Below, piece after piece: positions 25,079 through 31,623 of a stretch of 56,991 nucleotides of DNA (positions are counted from its first letter, which is position 1; every line of letters starts with the position of its first letter). The DNA comes from Bacteroidaceae bacterium (GTDB lineage Bacteria > Bacteroidota > Bacteroidia > Bacteroidales > Bacteroidaceae), in NCBI GenBank assembly GCA_017556045.1, contig JAFZFF010000082.1, positions 1 to 56,991 on the forward strand. Direction: 5' to 3'. The notes under the pieces are model-generated. The model did no database searches and was not told the origin of the DNA. It saw only the letters and a list, made by a program, of their open reading frames with translations. The position numbers and the translations under genes are program-made.

Positions 25079-25935
25079 TGGAGAAGACCCCCTCTAAGAG
25101 CTCGCAAGCGAGACGCTTTTGTGAATCTAAAGATTCAGTCAGCGCAACCGAGGCTCCTCTCGCCTCGGCCCCCTCTATGGGGAGAACTCAACCATCGCCG
25201 ACACATTCGGCATTGCCGCCCAACTCCCCCTCCATAGAGGGAGGGGGTAAGGGGGGTGGGTCTGCTCTTCGTGCTGTCCTCTTCGATATGGACGGCGTGC
25301 TCTACAACTCTATGCCCTACCATGCTAAGGCATGGCATAGAGCCATGACAGAGTTTGGCTTCGACCTCCCTGAAGACGAGGTGTATCTGCATGAGGGACG
25401 CACAGGAGCATCTACTGTCAACCTCGTCAGCATGCGCCAGCATGGTGTAGAGGAGACCGAAGAGCGCATACAGGAGATCTATAGCGTGAAGTCAGCGTAC
25501 TTCAATGAGTTCCCCCCAGCCGAGCCCATGCCCGGTGCTTTCGAGCTACTACAAAAGATCAAGGCACAAGGACTGAAGATACTTATCGTGACAGGCTCCG
25601 GACAACACTCATTGCTCGACCGCCTCAACCATCACTTCCCCGACATCTTCTGTCGCGAGCTCATGGTCACCGCCTTCGATGTCAAGTATGGCAAGCCCCA
25701 CCCCGAGCCCTACCTCATGGGTATGCAGAAGGGCGGTCTTACTCCCGAGGAGTGCGTAGTGGTAGAGAATGCTCCACTCGGCGTACGTGCGGCCAAAGCT
25801 GCAGGCATCTACACCATCGCAGTCAATACCGGTCCCCTACCCGATAAGGTCCTCACCGACGAAGGTGCCGACCGCCTCTACCCCTCTATGCAAGCCCTCT
25901 GCGATGGTTGGGAAGAGTTCGTAGCTTCGCTATAA
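25078..25935 (+). CDS. HAD-superfamily phosphatase / beta-phosphoglucomutase-like, with repeat-derived N-terminus
   Basis: 285 residues. The HAD core begins at about residue 63: RAVLFDMDGVLYNS with nucleophile Asp70 and acid/base Asp72, cap domain to about 150, VTGSGQHSLLDRL (motif II), KYGKPHPEPY with motif III Lys, and VVVENAPLGVRAAKAAG (motif IV). Relatives include beta-phosphoglucomutases and sugar-phosphate phosphatases; substrate unknown, though overlap with pgi suggests sugar phosphates. Residues 1-62 (Ser/Pro/Gly/Arg rich) are encoded by palindromic repeat DNA (25083-25265). No alternative start lies between the repeat and the core, so the extension must be translated unless the gene is broken. 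Confidence 0.8.
   Translation: MEKTPSKSSQARRFCESKDSVSATEAPLASAPSMGRTQPSPTHSALPPNSPSIEGGGKGGGSALRAVLFDMDGVLYNSMPYHAKAWHRAMTEFGFDLPEDEVYLHEGRTGASTVNLVSMRQHGVEETEERIQEIYSVKSAYFNEFPPAEPMPGAFELLQKIKAQGLKILIVTGSGQHSLLDRLNHHFPDIFCRELMVTAFDVKYGKPHPEPYLMGMQKGGLTPEECVVVENAPLGVRAAKAAGIYTIAVNTGPLPDKVLTDEGADRLYPSMQALCDGWEEFVASL
25083..25265. repeat. Dispersed C/G-run palindromic repeat inside the HAD gene
   Basis: GACCCCCTCTAAGAGCTCGC at about 25086 begins a composite of inverted words: GAATCTAAAGATTC (about 25123-25136), GAGGCTCCTCTCGCCTC, CCCCTCTATGGGGAG then AACTCAACCATCG, and CTCCCCCTCCATAGAGGGAG then GGGGTAAGGGGGG. The CCCCTCTATGGGGAG...CATCG block matches 1254-1281 at 26 of 28 positions. Confidence 0.7.
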
Positions 25936-25954
25936 CAGTTGAAAGAGATATGAT

Positions 25955-25990
25955 AAGAGGCATAGGACACACCCTATGTCTCTTTTTTTA
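25955..25990 (+). terminator. Terminator of the pgi-HAD operon
   Basis: AGAGGCATAGG pairs with CCTATGTCTCT around a 6-base loop, followed by a run of T. Confidence 0.8.
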
Positions 25991-26063
25991 TGCACCACAC
26001 ACATTGTTGGTGTTGAAAAATGGCCCAAAAATCACCTTTACATTATTTTGCCCCATTTATAAG

Positions 26064-26093
26064 TTGTTGTTTCAAAAAAACTATGTATATTTG
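26064..26093 (+). promoter_or_regulatory. Promoter of the fimbrial gene cluster
   Basis: TTG (26064-26066), 19-base spacer, TATATTTG (26086-26093). It lies 90 bases before the DUF3575 gene. Confidence 0.6.
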
Positions 26094-26182
26094 CTACGAT
26101 TTTTGGACGCATGAACCTTGTACATGCGTGTATTTATTATAGTACGCAATGTGCCAACAAGCGATAAAAAAACAAGATATCA

Positions 26183-27421
26183 ATGAGGCGAGCGATTCAG
26201 ATTGTAGCAAGTTTAATGATTCTCATTATGGGAGTCACCAAGAGCTATGCGCAAATCGTTTTGCACAGTGAAGCCAAGAGCCTGGTGGGTATCGAGGTAC
26301 ACTTCCGTTTTGATGACTCTCAGCTCGACCTCGATTATATGGGCAACAGGAACTCCCTCTCCCGTTTCACATACGTGGTCGACTCTATCGGATTGATGAA
26401 GATAGACTCTATAGTTGTCGTTTCACAATCTTCGCCCGAGGGCACGTATGAGCACAACATGCGCCTCTCACAGCGCCGTGCCGCTACCATGCGCCGTGCT
26501 ATCGAGCGCCGCCATCCTGAGCTGAAGGAGCTGCTCCGCATATATCCCGACGGTGAGTCGTGGGCACAGTTGCGTGAATACGTAAAGAGCGATACTACGA
26601 TGCAGCAGTCTGCCATCGACGAGGTACTACGTATCATCGACTCTGACGTCAATATCGCCACGAAGAAGAGACAGATGAGCCAACTACCCGTATACGATTA
26701 TCTGCACGTCAACTACTACCCACGCATCCGTAACTCAGTGTTCTGCATCGTATACTACGACCTTCACACTACAGTAGAGGGTATCGAGGGTATCATCTCT
26801 AAATCGATAGCCCCCACACCTGTACCCGACACTCCAATCTCATCGGCATACCCCATTATCCTAAATGCACCGACACCCAGTGTACCAAAGCTCAACATCC
26901 GCACCAACCTGGTAAATGACCTCCTCTTCTCGCCCAATATCGAGCTGGAGTATCGCATAAAGCCACATTGGTCAGTGATGGCCGACTACTCCATTGCATG
27001 GTGGAGCCGAAAGAGCGTTCACTGGTACTACCAGCTGATGCAGTTCAACCCCGAGTTGCGTTATTGGTTCCGCACAGATAAGCCCTGGCATGGCCATTAC
27101 GTGGGAGCTTTTGTCGGTGGCGGATACTATGACCTCGAGAATGGCTATCGTGGATATAAGGGAGAGCACATCCTCGCGGGACTCTGCTATGGTTATATGT
27201 TCCCCATAAGCCAGCAGCTCTCATTGGATGCAGGCATAGGTGTGGGCGCCATGGTCACCGAGTACGAAGAGTATCTCCCCATCGATGGATGTTATGTATA
27301 TCAGCAGACCAGCCGTACCCAGTATGTAGGCCCGCTCAAGCTACGTCTGTCTCTCACATGGCATATCGACGATGCTAAACTACACAAAGCCGCTCAGTGG
27401 CTGAAAGGAGGTGCACGATGA
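26183..27421 (+). CDS. DUF3575 domain outer-membrane protein of the fimbrial locus
   Basis: 412 residues with a signal peptide (about 1-23, KSYAQ). Residues 30-165 look like an OmpA-like domain (VEVHFRFDDSQLDLDY, then VVSQSSPEGTYEHNMRLSQRRA), a pattern that contacts peptidoglycan in OmpA proteins. From about 225 (VPKLNIRTNLVNDLLFSPNIELEYRI) it matches DUF3575, a small predicted barrel found at the head of Bacteroidetes fimbrillin operons. Its role in assembly is not established; an outer-membrane anchor or platform is plausible. The stop overlaps the DUF5119 start codon (ATGA). Confidence 0.75.
   Translation: MRRAIQIVASLMILIMGVTKSYAQIVLHSEAKSLVGIEVHFRFDDSQLDLDYMGNRNSLSRFTYVVDSIGLMKIDSIVVVSQSSPEGTYEHNMRLSQRRAATMRRAIERRHPELKELLRIYPDGESWAQLREYVKSDTTMQQSAIDEVLRIIDSDVNIATKKRQMSQLPVYDYLHVNYYPRIRNSVFCIVYYDLHTTVEGIEGIISKSIAPTPVPDTPISSAYPIILNAPTPSVPKLNIRTNLVNDLLFSPNIELEYRIKPHWSVMADYSIAWWSRKSVHWYYQLMQFNPELRYWFRTDKPWHGHYVGAFVGGGYYDLENGYRGYKGEHILAGLCYGYMFPISQQLSLDAGIGVGAMVTEYEEYLPIDGCYVYQQTSRTQYVGPLKLRLSLTWHIDDAKLHKAAQWLKGGAR
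27405..27412 (+). promoter_or_regulatory. Strong Shine-Dalgarno site for the DUF5119 gene
   Basis: AAAGGAGGT within the end of the DUF3575 gene, six bases before ATG 27418. A full anti-16S match is unusual in this phylum and supports the 27418 start and coupled translation. Confidence 0.6.
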
Positions 27422-28425
27422 AGCGGTTGTATCCCCGTCTCGCTCTCCTGTCGTGCCTGCTGCTCACTGTGGGGTGCCGCAAAGACTTGTGTTATGGTCA
27501 CGACCATCACTCCTTGGGCGTAAGGTTTGACCTCGTCGCCTCATGGGATACTGTGTGGGAGCGCGACTATGGCTGCAATTGGGAGCAGAGCTGGCCAAGT
27601 GACTGGACCTGCTCATACGAAGACCTCCTGCCGTCGCCCGCCTCAGGCATACGAGCCCTGGTGTATTATAAGGATAGCGTCGTGTATGATGAGCGCAACT
27701 TCCCCACCACGGGTGGTCGTCTCTACCTCACCGATGAGACCTTCTCTATACTATTCTACAATAACGACACGGAGTATATCGTATTTGACAACCTATACCA
27801 AGGAGCACACACCCGTGCTACCACCCGTACGCTCACCCGCGCCACCTACATGCCTTTGCATAAGGAGGAGCGCACCATCAACCCGCCCGACATGCTCTAC
27901 GGACACTATATCGAGAGCTATACTGGCGAGCGCGCTGTAGATGCCTATCGCTACGAGGGCGAGCTGCGACCTCTGGTATATACCTACCTCATCCGCTACG
28001 AGTTTAGCCATGGAGCCGAGTACCTCTCCCTGGCTCGTGGAGCATTGGCTGGCATGGCCGAGTCGGTATACCTCTACGATGGCCACACAGGCTCCCAGTC
28101 GGCCACCATACTCTACGACTGTACGGTAGAGCCGTGGGGCGTGGAGGCTCGTGTACAGACCTTCGGTGTACCCGGATATCCTGGCGACCATTACATGCGC
28201 TCTCCGACAGATCCGCTACACTATGCCATCAACCTCGAGGTGAAGCTCACCAATGGTACCACGAAGACCTTTGAGTTTGACATCTCTGACCAGATAACCA
28301 ATCAGCCTCGCGGAGGCGTCGTCACAGTCGCTGGCTTAGAGATTACCGATGAGGAGGGTGCTGGCGCCTTCTATGTGGGCGTCGACGGATGGGACGACGT
28401 GATTGATGTACCAATAGAATTATAA
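27418..28425 (+). CDS. DUF5119 lipoprotein, fimbrial anchor-like
   Basis: 335 residues from ATG 27418, selected because it follows a strong Shine-Dalgarno site and gives a clean lipoprotein signal (LLLTVGC, Cys20); an in-frame upstream start lies inside DUF3575. The mature part begins RKDLCYGHDHHSLGVRFD and matches DUF5119, a family of fimbrillin-operon proteins related in role to Mfa2/FimB, which anchor fimbriae in the outer membrane. Unlike the following subunits it has no Arg processing site shortly after the Cys, as expected for an anchor that stays lipidated. A Thr/Arg-rich loop (HTRATTRTLTRATY) lies near 138-151. Confidence 0.8.
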   Translation: MKRLYPRLALLSCLLLTVGCRKDLCYGHDHHSLGVRFDLVASWDTVWERDYGCNWEQSWPSDWTCSYEDLLPSPASGIRALVYYKDSVVYDERNFPTTGGRLYLTDETFSILFYNNDTEYIVFDNLYQGAHTRATTRTLTRATYMPLHKEERTINPPDMLYGHYIESYTGERAVDAYRYEGELRPLVYTYLIRYEFSHGAEYLSLARGALAGMAESVYLYDGHTGSQSATILYDCTVEPWGVEARVQTFGVPGYPGDHYMRSPTDPLHYAINLEVKLTNGTTKTFEFDISDQITNQPRGGVVTVAGLEITDEEGAGAFYVGVDGWDDVIDVPIEL

Positions 28426-28492
28426 CTGAATATAAATGAGAAAAAAATATTATTTATTAATAAAACATTGTTCAACTAAAAACTTAATGATT

Positions 28493-29536
28493 ATGAGAAA
28501 GAGTTTTTTGATGCTTGGAATGGCTGTAGCAGCCTTGACAAGTTGTACACAGAGCGAAGTGCTTGAGATTGCAGAAAGCAGAGTTATCGGGTTTGATTCG
28601 TTTGTTGGCAAACACACAAGAACTGCATCAAAAATAGAACAAACAGGACAACAAAGTAATGACTTAAACATGTTCTGGGTCATGGGTTACGCACAACCTG
28701 ATGGAAGTTCTGTCGTTTCTTTATTTGATAAAGTAGCATGTAGCCATACCGGAACCGGATTTACTTATGAAAATCCCAAAGCATGGGCTTTAAATACTAC
28801 TTATAATTTTGCAGCTTATTCGAATGGCAATAATAGCCTAACAGACGAGCAAGTTTCATTTGCGGAGGTAAATGGCTCTTATGTATTAAAGTTTAATGAC
28901 TATAAGGTTGATGATGAGGATTTATTAGCTGCAATTGTACCTCCTTTTAAAACAAACGATACAGGTAGTGATATACCACAAACTGTAGCATTACCATTTC
29001 AGCATATGTTATCATGTGTGAGAATTACTATAACAAACGCTTCTGATAAATTGTATTTAAAGTTTGGTGATGTTACTATTAAAGCTATCGGAGAAGACAA
29101 CTGTACATATAAGATAGATAATAATACAAAAACTTGTGTATGGGAAAACACAACGTCAGCAGCATCAGCTGTATCTGCGACAGAAAAGGATTATACTTTT
29201 AAAGCGCCTACTACTAATGAAGGCTATGTAGCTCCTGGTAGTTCATTCCAAGATATGTTATTCTTTATTCCTCAGAGTAATAACATTGAATTTGAAGTAG
29301 ATATTGAAACTTATGAAAAAAACAATAACGGGGAATATATAAAAAGATTTGACAAAAAATCTACAGCGTCGTTGCTTATAAATGACGACCTTCATAAAGT
29401 TTGGCAACCAGGTTATCAGTATAATTATGCAGCTTCCGTAGCAGGCGAAGTTCATTATATTCGTTTCTCTGCTACAGTGGATAGCTGGACTCCTAATGAA
29501 ATTCCTCTGAATGGAGCAAGTTCTGCTCAGAATTAA
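28493..29536 (+). CDS. Fimbrillin family lipoprotein (Mfa-like)
   Basis: 347 residues from ATG 28493 (ATG 28487 is also possible). Lipoprotein signal MRKSFLMLGMAVAALTSC (Cys18), then HTRTA with Arg43 as a likely gingipain-type cleavage site before polymerisation. The body has fimbrillin features: AYSNGNNSLT, LPFQHMLSCVRITITNAS in the middle, and YNYAASVAGEVHYIRFSATVDSW near the end. Likely a structural or accessory subunit of a type V fimbria. It is much more AT-rich than the two genes before it, suggesting exchange of this subunit. Strong terminator follows. Confidence 0.8.
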   Translation: MRKSFLMLGMAVAALTSCTQSEVLEIAESRVIGFDSFVGKHTRTASKIEQTGQQSNDLNMFWVMGYAQPDGSSVVSLFDKVACSHTGTGFTYENPKAWALNTTYNFAAYSNGNNSLTDEQVSFAEVNGSYVLKFNDYKVDDEDLLAAIVPPFKTNDTGSDIPQTVALPFQHMLSCVRITITNASDKLYLKFGDVTIKAIGEDNCTYKIDNNTKTCVWENTTSAASAVSATEKDYTFKAPTTNEGYVAPGSSFQDMLFFIPQSNNIEFEVDIETYEKNNNGEYIKRFDKKSTASLLINDDLHKVWQPGYQYNYAASVAGEVHYIRFSATVDSWTPNEIPLNGASSAQN

Positions 29537-29554
29537 TGGATTACACTTTAACAG

Positions 29555-29590
29555 AACGTGCTCGGGGACTCCCGAGCACGTTTGTGTTTT
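29555..29590 (+). terminator. Terminator after the first fimbrillin gene
   Basis: AACGTGCTCGGG pairs with CCCGAGCACGTT around GACT, followed by TGTGTTTT: a 12-bp stem. Confidence 0.8.
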
Positions 29591-29828
29591 CTAAATATCT
29601 CATAAAAAACACGTACGTATGCTCATGCCACATCCCCATACAGCATTTCCCATCAAGATGTAAATAGTCGGAAAGCCTTACGAGGAGATTTCCGTAGCTT
29701 GTCAGAGGAAAGAGCAGCTTGAACATATCACACAGGAGCCACGCGCCGCACACACCTGCGATAAATTGGCGAAGAAGGGGTGATAAAATTCGCGCAAACT
29801 GACACCATACAGCCCCCTTACTGCCCAG

Positions 29829-29856
29829 GGTGTAGTCAGTGAGTCAGTAGTGTCAG
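29829..29856 (+). repeat. TGTAGTCAG repeat, copy a
   Basis: 28 bases: GGTGTAGTCAG, T, GAGTCAGTAG, T, GTCAG. Internally it is built of GTCAG words at a period of 8-9 bases. 26 of 28 bases match the copy at 33983-34010 in the same orientation. Confidence 0.8.
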
Positions 29857-29934
29857 CGATATATTTTTCATCACCCTGGAAATACTATAGAAAAATTTTT
29901 TATTTATATATCATTATCATACTTTATAGCGGGT

Positions 29935-29981
29935 GGTGTAGTCAGATTACTATGTGACTCTACTGACTCACTGACTACACC
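29935..29981. repeat. TGTAGTCAG inverted pair (half site plus full inverted copy)
   Basis: GGTGTAGTCAG (29935-29945) and its reverse complement CTGACTACACC (29971-29981) form an 11-bp hairpin with a 25-base loop. The right arm extends to a full inverted copy (29954-29981) of the 28-base repeat, with its first 22 bases identical to copy a. Confidence 0.8.
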
Positions 29982-30055
29982 CCAGCTCGAAGGCAATTTT
30001 TCGCGACGGCTACACTTTTAATTGTAAGTGGGGGCATGGTATCGAATCATTGTAT

Positions 30056-30063
30056 TATCTTTG
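30056..30063 (+). promoter_or_regulatory. Promoter -7 element of the HIRAN gene
   Basis: TATCTTTG matches TAnnTTTG, 37 bases before ATG 30100 and 75 bases after the inverted repeat. Confidence 0.6.
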
Positions 30064-30099
30064 CTCCTTGTTACACGTCACTAAACTTATCGAAACGCT

Positions 30100-31494
30100 A
30101 TGGCTATATACCGACTGAAGATTGTGGGCATACACTATGCCGTCAACCCCGACTCCGCATCCAGCGGCGAGGAGACCGCACTCATGCACCAGCGCACCGC
30201 CGACCAGCTACGTGAGCTGGACGACAAGCGCCCTGCCGTGGTACTCATGCACGAGCCTCAGAACCCCGCTGACGACCGCGCCGTGATGGCCCGCGTCATG
30301 GGTAGGCGCATCGGCTATGTAGACAAGACACAGCTCGATATCGTACATGCCCTGCTGGAGAGCAATGGCAGACGCCCCCTGCGCGCCACCATCGACGAGG
30401 TGAATGCCTGTCGGCACGGATGGCTGTTCGTGACCATCGAGACCAGCGAGGAGGTGCCCATGGAGCATCGTCAGAGGTCTGAGGAGGTGTGGCGGGAATG
30501 GGAGAGCACCCTGCCCGTCATCGCCCCCGACGAGGCCTACTTTGCCCGCGAGGAGGCTGAGGTGATGCTGGATGAGGTGTTTGCTACCCACCCCACCAGC
30601 GAGGGTATGTCCCCCGCCACCATCGAGCATATCGAGACCTACATGAACCTCTGGATACATAATGCCCTGCACGACCTGAGCAACGAGGCACGCCTCACAC
30701 GCGAACATTATATCAAGTGCCTAAAGGAGATGATGTCCCAAGACACGGCCTCATCGCAAGAGGGGGAGTCGTCTGACGCGACACCCTCATCCAGACCACT
30801 CACCCGAATCAAGGCACTGGTCACCGAGCTCATGAAGCAGCGCACAGCCATCTGCGGGCAGAGGCGCTCGACTCTGCGCGTGACAGGGTGGTGGAGAGAG
30901 CTGATGCAATCGGCCGAGATGCAACGCCTCTGGAACACCTGGACAGGCCGCATCGGCGATGACCTGGAGCAAGGGATGAGAGAGATCACTACACTCTTGC
31001 GCACCCTCCCCTGCGAACTATATGCCTACATCGATGAGCCGAAGGTCTTCTTATCCCGTATGCACTACTCTGGGGTACCGCGCGATAAGTACTGGCAGGT
31101 CGTCTCACTGATGCTCCTACGCCAGCGCACCCAGCTCGCCACCCAGCACGAGGGGGTGAACGATACGGTCACCCCTCCAGAGGTGACGACTGACGAACCA
31201 TTCCTCGTGACCATCCCCAAGGAGCTGCAGACACCCGAGGCCAAGAGAATACTCACCAAGCTACAGAAGAGAGGCCTGCTTGACGAAGACCTGCAACCCG
31301 TAGGGCTCAGTGGAGCCAAGCGGGGAGTACTGGCATGGGAGCTGTGTGACCACCCCGGCATCAAGACCTGCTGGAAGACGATGGGCACCCTGTGGAGATG
31401 TAATGGAGAGACCATCCGCAAGGCACGCGAGAAGGGCTTCATGACGGACGCGGTCAACGAATTTACAAAAAAGCTAAAGGTCTTAATCCGCTAA
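30100..31494 (+). CDS. HIRAN domain protein, partner of the VirE/DUF3987 gene
   Basis: 464 residues. Residues 1-120 form a HIRAN domain: YRLKIVGIHYA, HEPQNPADDRAVMARV (51-66) and RIGYVDKTQ (70-78). HIRAN domains, known from HLTF/Rad5-type proteins and some phage proteins, bind DNA ends. The remainder is helical and charged; a C-terminal part (about 385-464: FLVTIPKELQTPEAKRILTKL, then LAWELCDHPGIKTCWKTMGTLW) may be a winged-helix-like unit, but I do not recognise a family. Codon use is GC-rich, unlike the flanking fimbrial genes. It has its own promoter and is 129 bases before the DUF3987 gene. Function unknown. Confidence 0.7.
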   Translation: MAIYRLKIVGIHYAVNPDSASSGEETALMHQRTADQLRELDDKRPAVVLMHEPQNPADDRAVMARVMGRRIGYVDKTQLDIVHALLESNGRRPLRATIDEVNACRHGWLFVTIETSEEVPMEHRQRSEEVWREWESTLPVIAPDEAYFAREEAEVMLDEVFATHPTSEGMSPATIEHIETYMNLWIHNALHDLSNEARLTREHYIKCLKEMMSQDTASSQEGESSDATPSSRPLTRIKALVTELMKQRTAICGQRRSTLRVTGWWRELMQSAEMQRLWNTWTGRIGDDLEQGMREITTLLRTLPCELYAYIDEPKVFLSRMHYSGVPRDKYWQVVSLMLLRQRTQLATQHEGVNDTVTPPEVTTDEPFLVTIPKELQTPEAKRILTKLQKRGLLDEDLQPVGLSGAKRGVLAWELCDHPGIKTCWKTMGTLWRCNGETIRKAREKGFMTDAVNEFTKKLKVLIR

Positions 31495-31517
31495 CGTATA
31501 AGGCATTAACCGTGCAT

Positions 31518-31529
31518 CGGGGTACCCCG
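31518..31529. repeat. Palindrome CGGGGTACCCCG ahead of the VirE/DUF3987 gene
   Basis: A perfect 12-bp palindrome followed by CCCGTGGTATCCCC. It lies between the HIRAN stop and the next promoter and could be part of a terminator or operator; there is no T run. Confidence 0.4.
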
Positions 31530-31570
31530 CCCGTGGTATCCCCAACAAGGGTAATGGGAGAAATCCGTAG

Positions 31571-31578
31571 TAACTTTG
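31571..31578 (+). promoter_or_regulatory. Promoter -7 element of the VirE/DUF3987 gene
   Basis: TAACTTTG matches TAnnTTTG, 46 bases before ATG 31624. A small dyad ATCGC/GCGAT lies in the leader at about 31587-31602. Confidence 0.6.
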
Positions 31579-31623
31579 CCCTTGTAATCGCAATGTCGCG
31601 ATCACGTTAATACTTATAATTAT

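Larger units (their letters stand above)
29591..30055. other. Gene-free region ahead of the HIRAN-VirE cassette
   Basis: About 560 bases separate the fimbrillin gene from the HIRAN gene. No gene is convincing; a 70-codon minus-strand frame shows no family features. The region holds the TGTAGTCAG repeats (29829-29981), an AT-rich tract (29881-29930) between them, and the HIRAN gene promoter. Confidence 0.5.
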
